This document shows, piece after piece, positions 11,108-20,660 of a stretch of 64,000 nt of DNA; the first letter of the stretch is position 1; every line of letters starts with the position of its first letter. The stretch is from Neobacillus jeddahensis (GTDB lineage Bacteria > Bacillota > Bacilli > Bacillales > Cytobacillaceae). The stretch lies in assembly GCF_000612625.1 (NCBI RefSeq), contig NZ_CCAS010000005.1, forward strand, positions 62,001 through 126,000, written 5' to 3'. The position numbers were made by a program, and so were the translations under genes. The notes below the pieces were generated by a model. The model did not search any database, was not told the origin of the DNA, and was given only the letters and a program-made list of their open reading frames with translations.

Positions 11108-11134
11108 ATTTTTATCAGAAAAGGAGCATATCAA

Positions 11135-12517
11135 ATGAAAAAAACAATGGAGCAAATCGTTTCGCATGCAAAGCATAGAGGGTTTATTTTTCCGGGGTCC
11201 GAGATTTATGGAGGCCTTGCAAACACTTGGGATTATGGCCCATTAGGAGTTGAATTTAAAAATAATATCAAACAGGCATGGTGGAGAAAATTCGTCCAAG
11301 AATCACCATACAACGTCGGCTTAGACGCAAGTATCCTAATGAACCCTCGTACATGGGAAGCTTCGGGACATATAGGAAACTTTAATGATCCGATGATTGA
11401 TTGTAAAAATTGTAAGGCACGCCATCGTGCGGATAAATTAATTGAAAATGCGCTTGAGGAAAAAGGCCTGGAAATGGTTGTCGATGGATTGCCGTTTGAA
11501 AAAATGGAAGAATTAATAAAGGAACATTCGATTGCATGTCCTGACTGTGGCTCTCATGACTTTACGGGAATTAGACAATTCAATTTAATGTTTAAAACCT
11601 TTCAAGGGGTAACAGAATCTAGCACAAATGAAATTTTTCTACGTCCAGAAACTGCACAAGGTATTTTTGTTAACTTTAAAAATGTACAACGGACAATGAG
11701 AAAAAAATTACCATTCGGTATTGCACAAATTGGGAAAAGTTTCCGGAATGAAATTACTCCGGGTAACTTTACCTTCCGGACAAGAGAGTTCGAACAAATG
11801 GAATTGGAGTTTTTCTGTAAACCAGGTGAAGAGCTTCAATGGTTTGACCATTGGAAGCAATATGCGGAAAAATGGTTACTTTCATTAGGCCTTACCGATG
11901 AAAATTTAAGACTTAGAGATCACTCAGAAGATGAGCTTTCTCATTACAGTAATGCCACAACTGATTTTGAATATAAGTTTCCATTTGGTTGGGGCGAACT
12001 GTGGGGGGTTGCCTCAAGAACTGATTATGATTTAAAACAGCATATGGAATATTCCGGAGAAGACTTCCACTACCTTGATCCTGAGACGAACGAAAAGTAT
12101 GTTCCTTATTGTATTGAACCATCACTTGGTGCAGATAGAGTAACTCTCGCCTTTTTAATTGATGCGTATGATGAAGAGCAATTGGAAGATGGAACAACAA
12201 GAACGGTGATGCATTTTCATCCAGCTTTAGCCCCGTTTAAGGCAGCGGTTCTTCCATTATCAAAGAAGCTATCGGATGAGGCTAGAGAGGTATTTGCGAC
12301 ATTATCAAAATATTTTACAGTTGATTTCGATGAGGCAGGTTCTATCGGCAAGCGTTATCGTCGCCACGATGAAATCGGAACACCATATTGCATAACGTAT
12401 GATTTTGATTCAAAAGAAGACAATATGGTAACCGTCCGTGATAGGGATACAATGGAGCAAAAACGGATCCCGATTGCCGAACTTATCAGCTTCTTACAAG
12501 AAAAAATGCTATTCTAA
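11135..12517 (+). CDS. glyS: Glycyl-tRNA synthetase, single-chain alpha2 type
   Basis: This 460-residue class II synthetase charges tRNA-Gly. Motif 2 is seen around [21 protein letters not shown], motif 3 around [15 protein letters not shown], and an anticodon-binding domain follows from about residue 360. Cysteine pairs (CKNC, CPDC) form an insert zinc site. It is the eukaryote/archaea-like alpha2 enzyme found in the B. cereus group, not the alpha2-beta2 GlyQS that B. subtilis has at this place. The ATG at 11135 has AAAAGGAG upstream; a longer frame from 11048 overlaps the T-box and is not used. Confidence 0.96.
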   Translation: MKKTMEQIVSHAKHRGFIFPGSEIYGGLANTWDYGPLGVEFKNNIKQAWWRKFVQESPYNVGLDASILMNPRTWEASGHIGNFNDPMIDCKNCKARHRADKLIENALEEKGLEMVVDGLPFEKMEELIKEHSIACPDCGSHDFTGIRQFNLMFKTFQGVTESSTNEIFLRPETAQGIFVNFKNVQRTMRKKLPFGIAQIGKSFRNEITPGNFTFRTREFEQMELEFFCKPGEELQWFDHWKQYAEKWLLSLGLTDENLRLRDHSEDELSHYSNATTDFEYKFPFGWGELWGVASRTDYDLKQHMEYSGEDFHYLDPETNEKYVPYCIEPSLGADRVTLAFLIDAYDEEQLEDGTTRTVMHFHPALAPFKAAVLPLSKKLSDEAREVFATLSKYFTVDFDEAGSIGKRYRRHDEIGTPYCITYDFDSKEDNMVTVRDRDTMEQKRIPIAELISFLQEKMLF

Positions 12518-12549
12518 AAAGGAAAGAACATAATCAATTTATTAGCTTT

Positions 12550-12577
12550 AAAGGTGCGGGATTCCGCACCTTTATTT
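12550..12577 (+). terminator. Terminator after glyS
   Basis: A 10 bp stem AAAGGTGCGG / CCGCACCTTT with loop GATT is followed by ATTTT. Confidence 0.85.
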
Positions 12578-12594
12578 TGGATCTATCTAAAATA

Positions 12595-12623
12595 TTTAAA
12601 AATTAAAGTAAGTAGTATATAAT
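12595..12623 (+). promoter_or_regulatory. Probable sigma-A promoter of ccpN-ppsR
   Basis: TTTAAA at 12595-12600 and TATAAT at 12618-12623 are separated by 17 bases, about 40 bases ahead of the ccpN reading frame. Confidence 0.6.
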
Positions 12624-12660
12624 ATTTCTATTAAAGTATGACATATTAGTACATTCATTA

Positions 12661-13305
12661 ATGGGTATGAAGGTGGTGAGGACAATCGAACTGACTAAAC
12701 GCCAAGATCATATTTTACAGATTGTGAAGGATAATGGTCCGATTACTGGGGAGCAAATAGCTGATCAATTAGGATTGACTAGAGCAACTTTAAGACCAGA
12801 TCTCGCTATTTTAACAATGGCAGGATTCTTAGATGCTAGACCGCGAGTCGGCTATTTTTATACGGGAAAATCGGGCGCACAATTATTAACAGAAAACCTC
12901 CAAAAGATTTATGTGAAAGATTATCAATCCATTCCCGTTGTAGTAAGTGAAAATGTTTCCGTGTATGATGCGATTTGTACGATGTTCCTTGAAGATGTAG
13001 GAACATTGTTTGTAGTAGACCAATACTCCAGCTTAGTGGGGGTTTTATCAAGAAAGGACTTGCTTAGAGCCAGTATTGGTAAGCAAGAGCTTACAAGTAT
13101 ACCGGTAAATATCATTATGACACGGATGCCAAATATAACCATGTGTGAACGGGAAGATTTGTTAATTGACGTAGCCAAGAAATTAATTGAAAAACAAATA
13201 GATGCCTTACCCGTTGTGAAAAAATCAGAAAAGGGCTATGAGGTCATTGGCAGAGTTACAAAGACGACCATTACAAAAGCATTTTTATCGTTAAGTGATG
13301 AGTAA
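12661..13305 (+). CDS. ccpN: Gluconeogenesis repressor CcpN
   Basis: CcpN represses gluconeogenic genes (gapB, pckA in B. subtilis) during growth on glucose. The roughly 210-residue protein has a winged helix (ITGEQIADQLGLTRATLRPDL) and two CBS domains (about 85-135 and 150-205). The start is uncertain: neither ATG at 12661 nor 12667 has a Shine-Dalgarno, while GTG at 12676 fits the usual N-terminus but lies very close to AAGG. I list the longest frame. The neighbour ppsR also acts at the pyruvate/PEP node, as in B. subtilis. Confidence 0.93.
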   Translation: MGMKVVRTIELTKRQDHILQIVKDNGPITGEQIADQLGLTRATLRPDLAILTMAGFLDARPRVGYFYTGKSGAQLLTENLQKIYVKDYQSIPVVVSENVSVYDAICTMFLEDVGTLFVVDQYSSLVGVLSRKDLLRASIGKQELTSIPVNIIMTRMPNITMCEREDLLIDVAKKLIEKQIDALPVVKKSEKGYEVIGRVTKTTITKAFLSLSDE

Positions 13306-13338
13306 AAACACTCTTGAAAGAGGAGCTGGTGAGGGAGA

Positions 13339-14148
13339 ATGAGTTCGCCTATTATTTATGTTGTATCAGATTCAGTAGGAGAGACGGCTGAATTAGTTAC
13401 AAAAGCGGCTATTAGCCAGTTTAATGGCTCTGGTATGACATTGAAAAGATTTCCCTATGTAGAAGATCGAGAACATATCGATGAGGTGTTATCACTTGTA
13501 TCGCAGGATAAAGGCATGATTGCCTTTACACTCGTCAAACCAGATATGCGTACATATTTAAAGGAAAGAGCAGCTGTGGAAGGGATTATCGCAGTTGATC
13601 TGATTGGTCCTATCATTGATCAAATACAGATTTTTAGTGGAAAAGCCCCCCTATGTGAACCTGGCCTTGTGAGAAAGCTCGATGAAGATTATTTTAAAAA
13701 GATCGAAGCGATTGAATTTGCTGTGAAATATGATGATGGGCGCGATCCTAGAGGGCTTTTAAAAGCAGATATCGTCCTGATTGGAGTGTCCAGAACCTCA
13801 AAGACCCCATTATCGCAGTACTTAGCCCATAAGCGGTTAAAGGTTGCAAATGTTCCGCTAGTACCAGAAGTGGACCCGCCAGAAGAACTTTATAAAGTTC
13901 CAAGTCAAAAATGCTTTGGGTTAAAAATAAGTCCCGAAAAGCTAAATAATATTAGACGTGAAAGATTAATCTCATTAGGTTTAAATGATCAAGCTAGTTA
14001 CGCGAATATCGAAAGAATTAAAGAAGAATTGACATTTTTCGAAAGAACTGTAAACAAAATAAATTGCCCAGTTATAGATGTAACCAATAAGGCAGTGGAA
14101 GAAACCGCAAATGTGATCTTAAATTATCTTTATAAGGGTAGACCCTGA
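13339..14148 (+). CDS. ppsR: Pyruvate, phosphate dikinase regulatory protein
   Basis: This 269-residue DUF299 family enzyme is a bifunctional kinase and phosphorylase that switches pyruvate phosphate dikinase or PEP synthase off and on by ADP-dependent threonine phosphorylation. The P-loop-like [11 protein letters not shown] is near residue 152. It corresponds to B. subtilis YqfL. The start has GAGGGAGA just upstream. The gene lies 33 bases after ccpN in a likely two-gene operon. No dikinase gene is in the window. Confidence 0.92.
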   Translation: MSSPIIYVVSDSVGETAELVTKAAISQFNGSGMTLKRFPYVEDREHIDEVLSLVSQDKGMIAFTLVKPDMRTYLKERAAVEGIIAVDLIGPIIDQIQIFSGKAPLCEPGLVRKLDEDYFKKIEAIEFAVKYDDGRDPRGLLKADIVLIGVSRTSKTPLSQYLAHKRLKVANVPLVPEVDPPEELYKVPSQKCFGLKISPEKLNNIRRERLISLGLNDQASYANIERIKEELTFFERTVNKINCPVIDVTNKAVEETANVILNYLYKGRP

Positions 14149-14174
14149 CACATAATCATTTGGTTATGTGTTTT
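14148..14174 (+). terminator. Terminator after ppsR
   Basis: An 8 bp stem ACACATAA / TTATGTGT (14148-14155 with 14164-14171) is followed by TTTACTT. It begins at the last base of ppsR. Confidence 0.7.
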
Positions 14175-14381
14175 ACTTGTGAAAAAAATAAAAAAAGTTA
14201 TGGTAAAATGATAACGAATATACTATAATAAAAAATTGTGATAAAAATATATCTTTTTAGGTTTAGAGTTGCATGGGAACGAATAAACTATTTATTGTTA
14301 GATGTCAAGGCAGCCCCCTAAAAAAAATTCGACATAAACCCTACTGTAAAGTTACTTCATAAAGAAGGAATATGCGGAGTG

Positions 14382-14668
14382 ATGTAGAATTAATACTTAT
14401 GTAAAAGACATTCCGACTATTTATGTCGATGCAGATCTTTGCTGGTCAAAGAGGAGATTGTCGAATACTTACGATTTTTTCGTAGAAAATTTTTACCGCT
14501 TCCTATGATCATCATATGAAAGAGAAGATTACATAGGCAACATAGAAATATGCTGATTCTGAAAAGGAAAATGCGGGCCATTTATCATGAACTAAACTAG
14601 TCACAGAAGATTGAGCCAGATTTATGATGAAATTAACAAAAATTTTGTCGAAATTTGCAGGAATTTAA
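14382..14668 (+). pseudogene. yqxD: Decayed yqxD (YaiI/YqxD family) remnant
   Basis: Translation in three frames recovers pieces of YqxD in the right order. PTIYVDAD is at 14413-14436, VKEEIVEY at 14445-14468 after a net one-base loss, ASYDHH at about 14498-14515 in a third frame, then KYADSEKENA (14546-14575) and LVTED (14597-14611), interrupted by three in-frame stops. A C-terminal LTKILSKFAGI ends with a stop at 14666-14668. Compared with the roughly 150-residue intact protein, the part between VTED and the tail is largely deleted. In B. subtilis an intact yqxD lies exactly here, between ppsR and dnaG. The family (UPF0178) is a PIN-like domain of unknown role. Confidence 0.85.
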
Positions 14669-14711
14669 AGATTGCCTGCCGAATACTTGTAGTACAAATG
14701 GAGTTGTTTTC

Positions 14712-16520
14712 ATGGCAGACCGTATTGCCGAAGAAAAGATTGACCAAATTCGTCAGGCTGTTGATGTTGTCGAAGTAATCAGCGATTATGTTCAACTGAA
14801 AAAACAGGGGCGAAATTACTTCGGATTGTGTCCATTTCATGGTGAAAGCACACCTTCATTTTCAGTGTCACCTGACAAACAAATTTACCATTGCTTTGGG
14901 TGCGGTGCTGGGGGAAATGTATTTTCTTTTTTAATGGAGCTAGAAGGAATATCATTCCAGGAGGCAGCCGTTAAACTTGCCGCTAAGGTAAATATTGATC
15001 TTGATATTAACTTACCTTCAGCAAACGGTGGGAAAAAGGTTTCCAAAGAGCTTCAATCCATGCTTGATGCTCACGAGTTATTACGGAAATTTTATCATCA
15101 CTTATTGGTAAATACAAACGAAGGTCAGCATGCATTGGAGTATCTGCTTAACAGAGGATTTACCCAAGAATCGATTGATAAGTTTCAAATTGGCTACTCC
15201 TTAAATTCATGGGATTTTGTTCATAAATTTCTTGCGAAAAGGGATTTTTCACCTGAATCAATGGAAAAAGCCGGTTTAATTATCAAACGGGAAAGGGATG
15301 GAACGTATTTTGATCGATTTAGGGATCGAATTATGTTTCCAATTTTTGATCGTCACGGTAATACGATTGCTTTTTCAGGGAGATCACTTGGGGCTGATGA
15401 GCCCAAATATTTAAATAGTCCCGAAACAGCAATCTTTAATAAAAGTAAAATTTTATATAATTATCATTTAGCAAAGCCAAGTATAAAGAAATTGCAACAT
15501 GCTGTTTTATTTGAGGGATTTGCCGATTGTATTGCTGCAGATCGATCTGGAGTGGAGAATGGCATTGCAACAATGGGGACATCCTTGACAGATGAACATA
15601 TATCCCTTTTACGCCAAAGCATTCAATCCATAACTATCTGCTATGACTCCGATAAAGCGGGAATAGAAGCTGCATACCGTGCAGGAAACCATCTACACGA
15701 GGCTGGTTTTCAACTTAGGGTAGCCATGATGCCCGATGGTCAGGATCCTGACGAATACATTAAAAAGAATGGTCCTGATAAATTCCGCCAAGAGGTAATT
15801 GGTGCTAGCTTAACCTGGATGGCATTTAAATTTCTTTATTTTCGCAGAGGAAAAAATCTTCAGTTTGAAGGAGATCGGCTTTCATATATCGAAGTGATAA
15901 TCAAAGAAATCAGTAAGTTGAATAAAGCGGTCGAAAGGGATCATTATTTACGACAACTTGCAGCTGAGTTTTCGCTTTCATTAGAGGCTTTACAGCAACA
16001 GCAAAAACAAATGTTCTTCGATGAAAAAAGAAAATCGAATGGTAAAAATGAAATCTTTCATAAACCAATAGTAATGGCTAAGCCAGTAGAGGAATTAAAA
16101 CCCGCCCATTATACTGCGGAGCGATGCTTAATTGCTCATATGCTGAAAAGTCGTGATGTGGCCTATAAGGTGCAAGAATTACTTGCAGGAGAAACGTTTA
16201 ATTCTGATGAACATCAGGCAATAATAACCTACCTGTTAGCATTTTATGAAGATCATTTGGAACTGGACACCAGTGCATTTTTAATCTATCTCCAAGATGA
16301 CAATCTAAGAAGGATGGTTGCCACCATTGAAATGATGTCAATAAATGACGAGGTAAGTGATCAAGAATTAACTGATTATATCAAACAGGTGTTGAATTAT
16401 CAAAAAATGTTAAAGATAAAAGAAAAAGAAGTGGAACTAAAAGAAGCTGAGCGACAAAGTGACTTTGGTAAGGCTGCTGCAATTGGACTTGAAATAAATC
16501 AATTGCGTAAATTGTTATAA
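14712..16520 (+). CDS. dnaG: DNA primase DnaG
   Basis: DnaG makes RNA primers for replication. The 602-residue protein has an N-terminal CHC2 zinc finger (Cys40, His43, Cys61, Cys64), the TOPRIM catalytic core with LFEGFADC and YDSDKAG, and a C-terminal helicase-binding region. The ATG at 14712 has GGAG eight bases upstream and matches the family N-terminus; an upstream in-frame ATG at 14655 lies inside the yqxD remnant. sigA follows by 43 bases in the conserved dnaG-sigA operon. Confidence 0.97.
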   Translation: MADRIAEEKIDQIRQAVDVVEVISDYVQLKKQGRNYFGLCPFHGESTPSFSVSPDKQIYHCFGCGAGGNVFSFLMELEGISFQEAAVKLAAKVNIDLDINLPSANGGKKVSKELQSMLDAHELLRKFYHHLLVNTNEGQHALEYLLNRGFTQESIDKFQIGYSLNSWDFVHKFLAKRDFSPESMEKAGLIIKRERDGTYFDRFRDRIMFPIFDRHGNTIAFSGRSLGADEPKYLNSPETAIFNKSKILYNYHLAKPSIKKLQHAVLFEGFADCIAADRSGVENGIATMGTSLTDEHISLLRQSIQSITICYDSDKAGIEAAYRAGNHLHEAGFQLRVAMMPDGQDPDEYIKKNGPDKFRQEVIGASLTWMAFKFLYFRRGKNLQFEGDRLSYIEVIIKEISKLNKAVERDHYLRQLAAEFSLSLEALQQQQKQMFFDEKRKSNGKNEIFHKPIVMAKPVEELKPAHYTAERCLIAHMLKSRDVAYKVQELLAGETFNSDEHQAIITYLLAFYEDHLELDTSAFLIYLQDDNLRRMVATIEMMSINDEVSDQELTDYIKQVLNYQKMLKIKEKEVELKEAERQSDFGKAAAIGLEINQLRKLL

Positions 16521-16563
16521 ATTCCATTTTAAGTGTCTTTGATTTTTGGAAGGAGGGGGACAT

Positions 16564-17694
16564 ATGGCTGCTGAAAAATCAGCCCGTTCAAAAGAGGTTG
16601 AAAATGAATTAACCCTTGAACAAGTAAAAGACCAGTTAACTGAGCTGGGTAAAAAAGTTGGTGTCCTTGCCTATGATGATATTGCTGAGAAAATGGCTAA
16701 TTTTGATTTAGAATCAGATCAAATGGACGAATTTTATGAGTTCTTAGGTGATCAAGGGATTGAATTAGTTGGCGAAAGTGATGAGGAAGACCCAGATATT
16801 AAAAAGTTAGCAAAAGAAGATGATGAAGAGTTTGATTTAAACGATCTTAGCGTTCCTCCAGGAGTTAAGATTAATGATCCAGTCCGAATGTATTTAAAAG
16901 AAATTGGCCGAGTTGACTTGCTTTCCGCAGAAGAGGAAATTAAGCTAGCAAACCGGATTGAAGAAGGCGACGAAGAGGCAAAGCGACGTCTCGCTGAAGC
17001 GAACCTGCGCCTTGTTGTCAGTATCGCCAAACGTTATGTTGGCCGTGGTATGCTATTTCTTGATCTAATCCAAGAAGGGAATATGGGGCTCATTAAAGCT
17101 GTTGAGAAATTTGACTACCGTAAAGGCTTTAAATTTAGTACCTATGCGACCTGGTGGATTCGTCAAGCGATTACTCGTGCAATTGCTGACCAAGCAAGGA
17201 CGATTCGAATTCCTGTGCACATGGTCGAAACAATCAATAAACTTATTCGTGTTCAACGTCAATTACTTCAGGACCTCGGTCGCGAACCAACTCCAGAAGA
17301 AATTGGTGAAGATATGGATTTAACACCAGACAAAGTAAGAGAAATATTAAAAATTGCCCAAGAACCTGTTTCACTTGAAACACCAATTGGTGAAGAGGAT
17401 GACTCACACCTTGGCGATTTTATTGAAGATCAGGATGCAACATCACCATCAGAGCATGCTGCATACGAATTATTAAAAGAGCAGCTCGAAGATGTTCTTG
17501 ATACTCTTACAGATCGGGAAGAAAATGTCCTTCGTCTTCGCTTTGGCCTTGATGATGGCAGAACTCGTACCCTCGAAGAGGTTGGAAAGGTTTTTGGGGT
17601 AACTCGGGAACGTATCCGCCAAATTGAAGCAAAGGCATTGCGTAAATTACGTCACCCAAGCCGCAGTAAGCGACTTAAAGATTTCTTAGAATAA
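16564..17694 (+). CDS. sigA: Primary sigma factor SigA (RpoD)
   Basis: SigA is the housekeeping sigma-70 factor. The 376-residue protein shows an acidic region 1.1, region 1.2 ([11 protein letters not shown]), region 2 with [18 protein letters not shown], region 3 and region 4 with the helix-turn-helix [20 protein letters not shown]. The ATG at 16564 follows GGAGGGGG. B. subtilis SigA has 371 residues. It ends the macromolecular synthesis operon and is followed by a strong terminator. Confidence 0.98.
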   Translation: MAAEKSARSKEVENELTLEQVKDQLTELGKKVGVLAYDDIAEKMANFDLESDQMDEFYEFLGDQGIELVGESDEEDPDIKKLAKEDDEEFDLNDLSVPPGVKINDPVRMYLKEIGRVDLLSAEEEIKLANRIEEGDEEAKRRLAEANLRLVVSIAKRYVGRGMLFLDLIQEGNMGLIKAVEKFDYRKGFKFSTYATWWIRQAITRAIADQARTIRIPVHMVETINKLIRVQRQLLQDLGREPTPEEIGEDMDLTPDKVREILKIAQEPVSLETPIGEEDDSHLGDFIEDQDATSPSEHAAYELLKEQLEDVLDTLTDREENVLRLRFGLDDGRTRTLEEVGKVFGVTRERIRQIEAKALRKLRHPSRSKRLKDFLE

Positions 17695-17707
17695 AATATT
17701 CACTATC

Positions 17708-17743
17708 AATAGTTTACTCCCTAATCGGAGTAAACTATTTTTT
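17708..17743 (+). terminator. Terminator after sigA
   Basis: A perfect 13 bp stem (17708-17720 with 17727-17739) with a six-base loop is followed by T-rich sequence. Confidence 0.92.
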
Positions 17744-18033
17744 TGTGTGAAAATAAACAATATCCTTTTATCCAAATGGGAAACATGGAAGCGCTTTTCA
17801 TTATTTTACTGAATTGTCTCTCATTTTGCAAATGTCCATTTGGATTTTTAACTAGAATATGTTGTATTTTACTTTTGTGCAAAACCATTGAGACGCATTG
17901 AGCCAACATCTCCCAGGGTTTGTAGTCATTCAAAGATCTTACTCCATAGGAAAAGGTAAGTCGAAGTTTATTTTATTAAGAATGAACGTTCTTTATATTT
18001 CCATAATATATTGGTTTTTAAAAATTTAAAATG
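17744..18033. other. AT-rich intergenic region, no gene seen
   Basis: About 290 bases between sigA and the acyl-CoA dehydrogenase promoter hold no convincing frame. Two features stand out: a cre-like palindrome TGGAAGCGCTTTTCA at 17786-17800, one base longer than consensus, and an inverted repeat AAGAATGAACGTTCTT at 17978-17993 with a GAACGTTC core that resembles a TetR-family operator. Neither can be assigned with confidence. Confidence 0.4.
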
Positions 18034-18082
18034 TTGGGAATTTAAAATAAATTCTCTTATAATAAAAAAGAAAGCGTATACA
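18034..18082 (+). promoter_or_regulatory. Sigma-A promoter with overlapping cre site (CcpA)
   Basis: TTGGGA (18034-18039) and TATAAT (18058-18063) are 18 bases apart. AAGAAAGCGTATACA at 18068-18082 matches the catabolite responsive element pattern WTGNAANCGNWNNCW with one mismatch and covers the expected transcription start. This layout is typical of CcpA repression in the presence of glucose. Confidence 0.72.
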
Positions 18083-18104
18083 TTTTTTCACTAGGGGGAT
18101 GGAA

Positions 18105-19244
18105 ATGAACTTCGATTTAACTTCTGAACAAGAAATGATCAAACGGACATTACGCCAGTTTGCTGATGAAGTGGTTGCACCTGGTGCTATAGAGCGGGAT
18201 AGAACAAAACGTTTTCCAGTGGAAATCTTTAATCAATTAGCTAAAATGGGCGTTATGGGTTTACCTTTTCCAGAAAAGTATGGCGGTGGAGGAGCAGACA
18301 CGATTAGTTTTGCAATTGTGGTAGAAGAATTAAGCCGGGTTTGTGGCTCGACAGGTATTACCTATTCCGCCCATATTTCATTAGGTGGAGCTCCGCTTTT
18401 TCTTTTTGGTACTGAGGAGCAAAAACAAACCTTTTTAACCCCCATTTGTACAGGTGAATCATTAGGAGCATTTGGACTTACCGAACCAAATGCTGGCTCA
18501 GATGCTGGTGGAACGAGAACAAGGGCACATGAAGAAAATGGTGGATTTATCATTAATGGTAATAAATGCTTCATTACCAATGCCAGTTTTGCAAAACATA
18601 TAGCCATAACAGCCGTGACTGAGGTAAAGGATGATAAAAAGGAGATTAGTGCCATAATCGTTCCAACTAATGCAAAAGGGTTTACCGTCATCGATCAGTA
18701 TGAAAAAATGGGCTTGAATTCCTCCAATACGACCGAACTTGTCCTTGAAGATGTTAGAGTACCTGCCCAAAACTTGTTAGGAAAGCGTGGAGAGGGCTTT
18801 AGGCAGTTTTTAATCACACTCGATGGCGGACGTATCGGAATTGGTGCAATGGCTGTAGGGATTGCTCAAGGAGCATATGAAAAGGCACTTGAATATGCAA
18901 AGGAACGGAAGCAATTCGGGAAATCGATTTCCTCCTTTCAAGCTATTCAGTTTAAGCTGGCAGATATGGCGATGAAAATTGAATTGGCTCGTAATATGGT
19001 ATATAAGGCAGCTTGGCTTAAAGATCAGGGAAGACCTTTTTCTAAGGAGGCAGCCATGTGCAAGCTATACGCCTCAGAAATTTGTATGGAAGTAACGAGC
19101 CAAGCTGTGCAAATTCATGGCGGCTATGGTTATATGAAGGAGTATCAGGTGGAGAGAATGATGCGCGACGCCAAGCTACTTGAAATTGGTGAAGGGACAT
19201 CGGAAGTGCAACGAATGGTCATTTCACGATTTATTGGTTGTTAA
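18105..19244 (+). CDS. Acyl-CoA dehydrogenase
   Basis: This 379-residue FAD enzyme catalyses the first step of beta-oxidation or of branched-chain acyl-CoA breakdown. It has the family signatures GAFGLTEPNAGSDAGG, ITNASFAKH and the C-terminal QIHGGYGYMKEYQVERMMRD, and GEGTSEVQR supplies the likely catalytic glutamate of the short/branched-chain class. The ATG at 18105 is six bases from AGGGGG; the ATG at 18099 touches the ribosome site. It is close to B. subtilis AcdA/MmgC, but the substrate cannot be read from sequence. It stands alone between terminators. Confidence 0.93.
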   Translation: MNFDLTSEQEMIKRTLRQFADEVVAPGAIERDRTKRFPVEIFNQLAKMGVMGLPFPEKYGGGGADTISFAIVVEELSRVCGSTGITYSAHISLGGAPLFLFGTEEQKQTFLTPICTGESLGAFGLTEPNAGSDAGGTRTRAHEENGGFIINGNKCFITNASFAKHIAITAVTEVKDDKKEISAIIVPTNAKGFTVIDQYEKMGLNSSNTTELVLEDVRVPAQNLLGKRGEGFRQFLITLDGGRIGIGAMAVGIAQGAYEKALEYAKERKQFGKSISSFQAIQFKLADMAMKIELARNMVYKAAWLKDQGRPFSKEAAMCKLYASEICMEVTSQAVQIHGGYGYMKEYQVERMMRDAKLLEIGEGTSEVQRMVISRFIGC

Positions 19245-19265
19245 CATGTGAATATGGGAAAACTG

Positions 19266-19316
19266 CAAGAGGCAGGGTAGTTTACATTAAACTATTTGGC
19301 CTCTTGTCTCTTTTTT
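19266..19316 (+). terminator. Terminator after the acyl-CoA dehydrogenase gene
   Basis: A long hairpin with outer stem CAAGAGGC / GCCTCTTG and inner stem GTAGTTTA / TAAACTAT is followed by TCTCTTTTTT. Confidence 0.88.
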
Positions 19317-19433
19317 CAAAGATTATAGTGATAAAATAAGTTTAGGGCTTTTCCTTCTGTTCATTTTCAAGTAAAATAATAATTGTTTGTAGACATTTAT
19401 TTTTAAAGTGTTCGTACATAAGGGAGGTTTATC

Positions 19434-19799
19434 ATGAAGCGGAATCCGGTAATTCCTTACGTTTTAGTCATGGTTTTTGGAATTGTCTTAGTGTTTATCC
19501 TATCTTTTAAGGGCCTAGGGGATATGAAAGAAGTGGCTAAGGATAATGGAGAAGGTAGTGAAAAGACTGAGGTTGCTGCATCTAATCCAGAGGACATTTA
19601 TAAGCAAACATGTATTGGATGCCATGGCGATCAGTACCAAGGGGTAGTAGGACCAACTTTAAAGGGCGTTGGTGATAAGTATTCTAAGGAAGAACTTATG
19701 ACTATTGTCACAAAAGGAAAAGGTACAGGTATGCCTGCAGGTCTTGTAACGGACGAACAATCGGGTGCAATGGCTGATTGGCTATCAAAAATCAAATAG
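19434..19799 (+). CDS. cccA: Cytochrome c550
   Basis: CccA is a small membrane-bound c-type cytochrome of the respiratory chain. The 121-residue protein has one N-terminal transmembrane anchor (about 8-26), a charged linker, and a haem domain with CIGCH at residues 60-64 (covalent haem and proximal histidine) and probable axial Met100 in GTGMPAG. It is the counterpart of B. subtilis CccA, which also follows sigA. GGGAGG precedes the ATG. Confidence 0.94.
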   Translation: MKRNPVIPYVLVMVFGIVLVFILSFKGLGDMKEVAKDNGEGSEKTEVAASNPEDIYKQTCIGCHGDQYQGVVGPTLKGVGDKYSKEELMTIVTKGKGTGMPAGLVTDEQSGAMADWLSKIK

Positions 19800-19868
19800 A
19801 AAAGCGAATGCGCCTCTAGGTGCTGGAACTTAGCATTAATCAAATTTGATTAGTTTTTCACAGTTCCT

Positions 19869-19905
19869 AAAAAAAGTCCTTTGCATCTGTAAGGGACTTT
19901 TTTTA
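19869..19905 (+). terminator. Terminator after cccA
   Basis: AAAAAAAGTCC pairs with GGACTTTTTTT around a loop of about 14 bases that can pair further inside. The symmetric A and T runs could stop transcription from both sides. Confidence 0.8.
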
Positions 19906-19940
19906 TACTTAAATAATTACATAAAAAAGTGGTGGTATTG

Positions 19941-20660
19941 TTGAACACAGATAAATTATCAGATCGGTTAGCAACTGTTGCAAAATATGTACCGGAACAA
20001 GCTAGAATGGCGGATATCGGCTCTGATCATGCTTATTTGCCGTGTTACTTAGCGAAGAATGGAAGGATCACATTTGCGGTCGCTGGTGAGGTGGCCCAAG
20101 GCCCCTACCAATCTGCAGAGAGAAATGTTTTATCAGAAGGATTAGCTGAAATGATTTCCGTTCGCATGGGTGATGGACTAGAGGTTATCAAACCGGGTGA
20201 GGTCGATTGTATTACCATTGCTGGAATGGGTGGTGCCTTAATTTCTAGTATTTTAGAAAATGGTAAAGAAAAGTTAAGCACTGTTAAGCGCCTTGTCTTA
20301 CAACCGAATCTAAGTGCCATTTCTATTCGAAAGTGGCTAATCAAAAATAATTGGGAGTTAGTGGCAGAAGAGATTATTGAGGAAGATGAAAAAATTTACG
20401 AGGTATTGATTGCCGGACAGGGCGATGCAGCAAAACCCTATCAAAAAAATAGGGATTGGGGACTTTTATTAGGCCCCTTCTTGGTTCAACAAAAGGCGGA
20501 CGCCTTTAAGAAAAAATGGACTGCAGAAAAGAATAATTGGCAGCGAATATATGATGCATTAGAGGATGCGACTGAAACAGAAGAGACACTAAACAAAAGG
20601 CAAGAGTTATTGTATAAGATGAAAATCGTCGAGGAGGCATTGGTAAGTGAAGATTCCTAA
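19941..20660 (+). CDS. trmK: tRNA (adenine(22)-N(1))-methyltransferase TrmK
   Basis: TrmK methylates N1 of A22 in tRNA using SAM. The protein of about 239 residues has the Rossmann motif MADIGSDHAYLP and the catalytic-loop region TIAGMGG followed by LQPN, both family signatures, and a helical C-terminal extension. I chose TTG at 19941, since GTGGTGG lies five bases upstream and the product then has the usual length. It overlaps the next gene by 14 bases, the conserved trmK-yqfO pair. Confidence 0.93.
   Translation: MNTDKLSDRLATVAKYVPEQARMADIGSDHAYLPCYLAKNGRITFAVAGEVAQGPYQSAERNVLSEGLAEMISVRMGDGLEVIKPGEVDCITIAGMGGALISSILENGKEKLSTVKRLVLQPNLSAISIRKWLIKNNWELVAEEIIEEDEKIYEVLIAGQGDAAKPYQKNRDWGLLLGPFLVQQKADAFKKKWTAEKNNWQRIYDALEDATETEETLNKRQELLYKMKIVEEALVSEDS

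Noticed and set aside
11048-11134. Longer N-terminus for GlyRS starting inside the T-box
   Set aside because: The frame is open by chance through the T-box terminator, has no ribosome site and is not part of the enzyme family.
17721-17933. Minus-strand frame of about 70 codons after sigA
   Set aside because: It reads through the sigA terminator, has no ribosome site and no plausible protein features.
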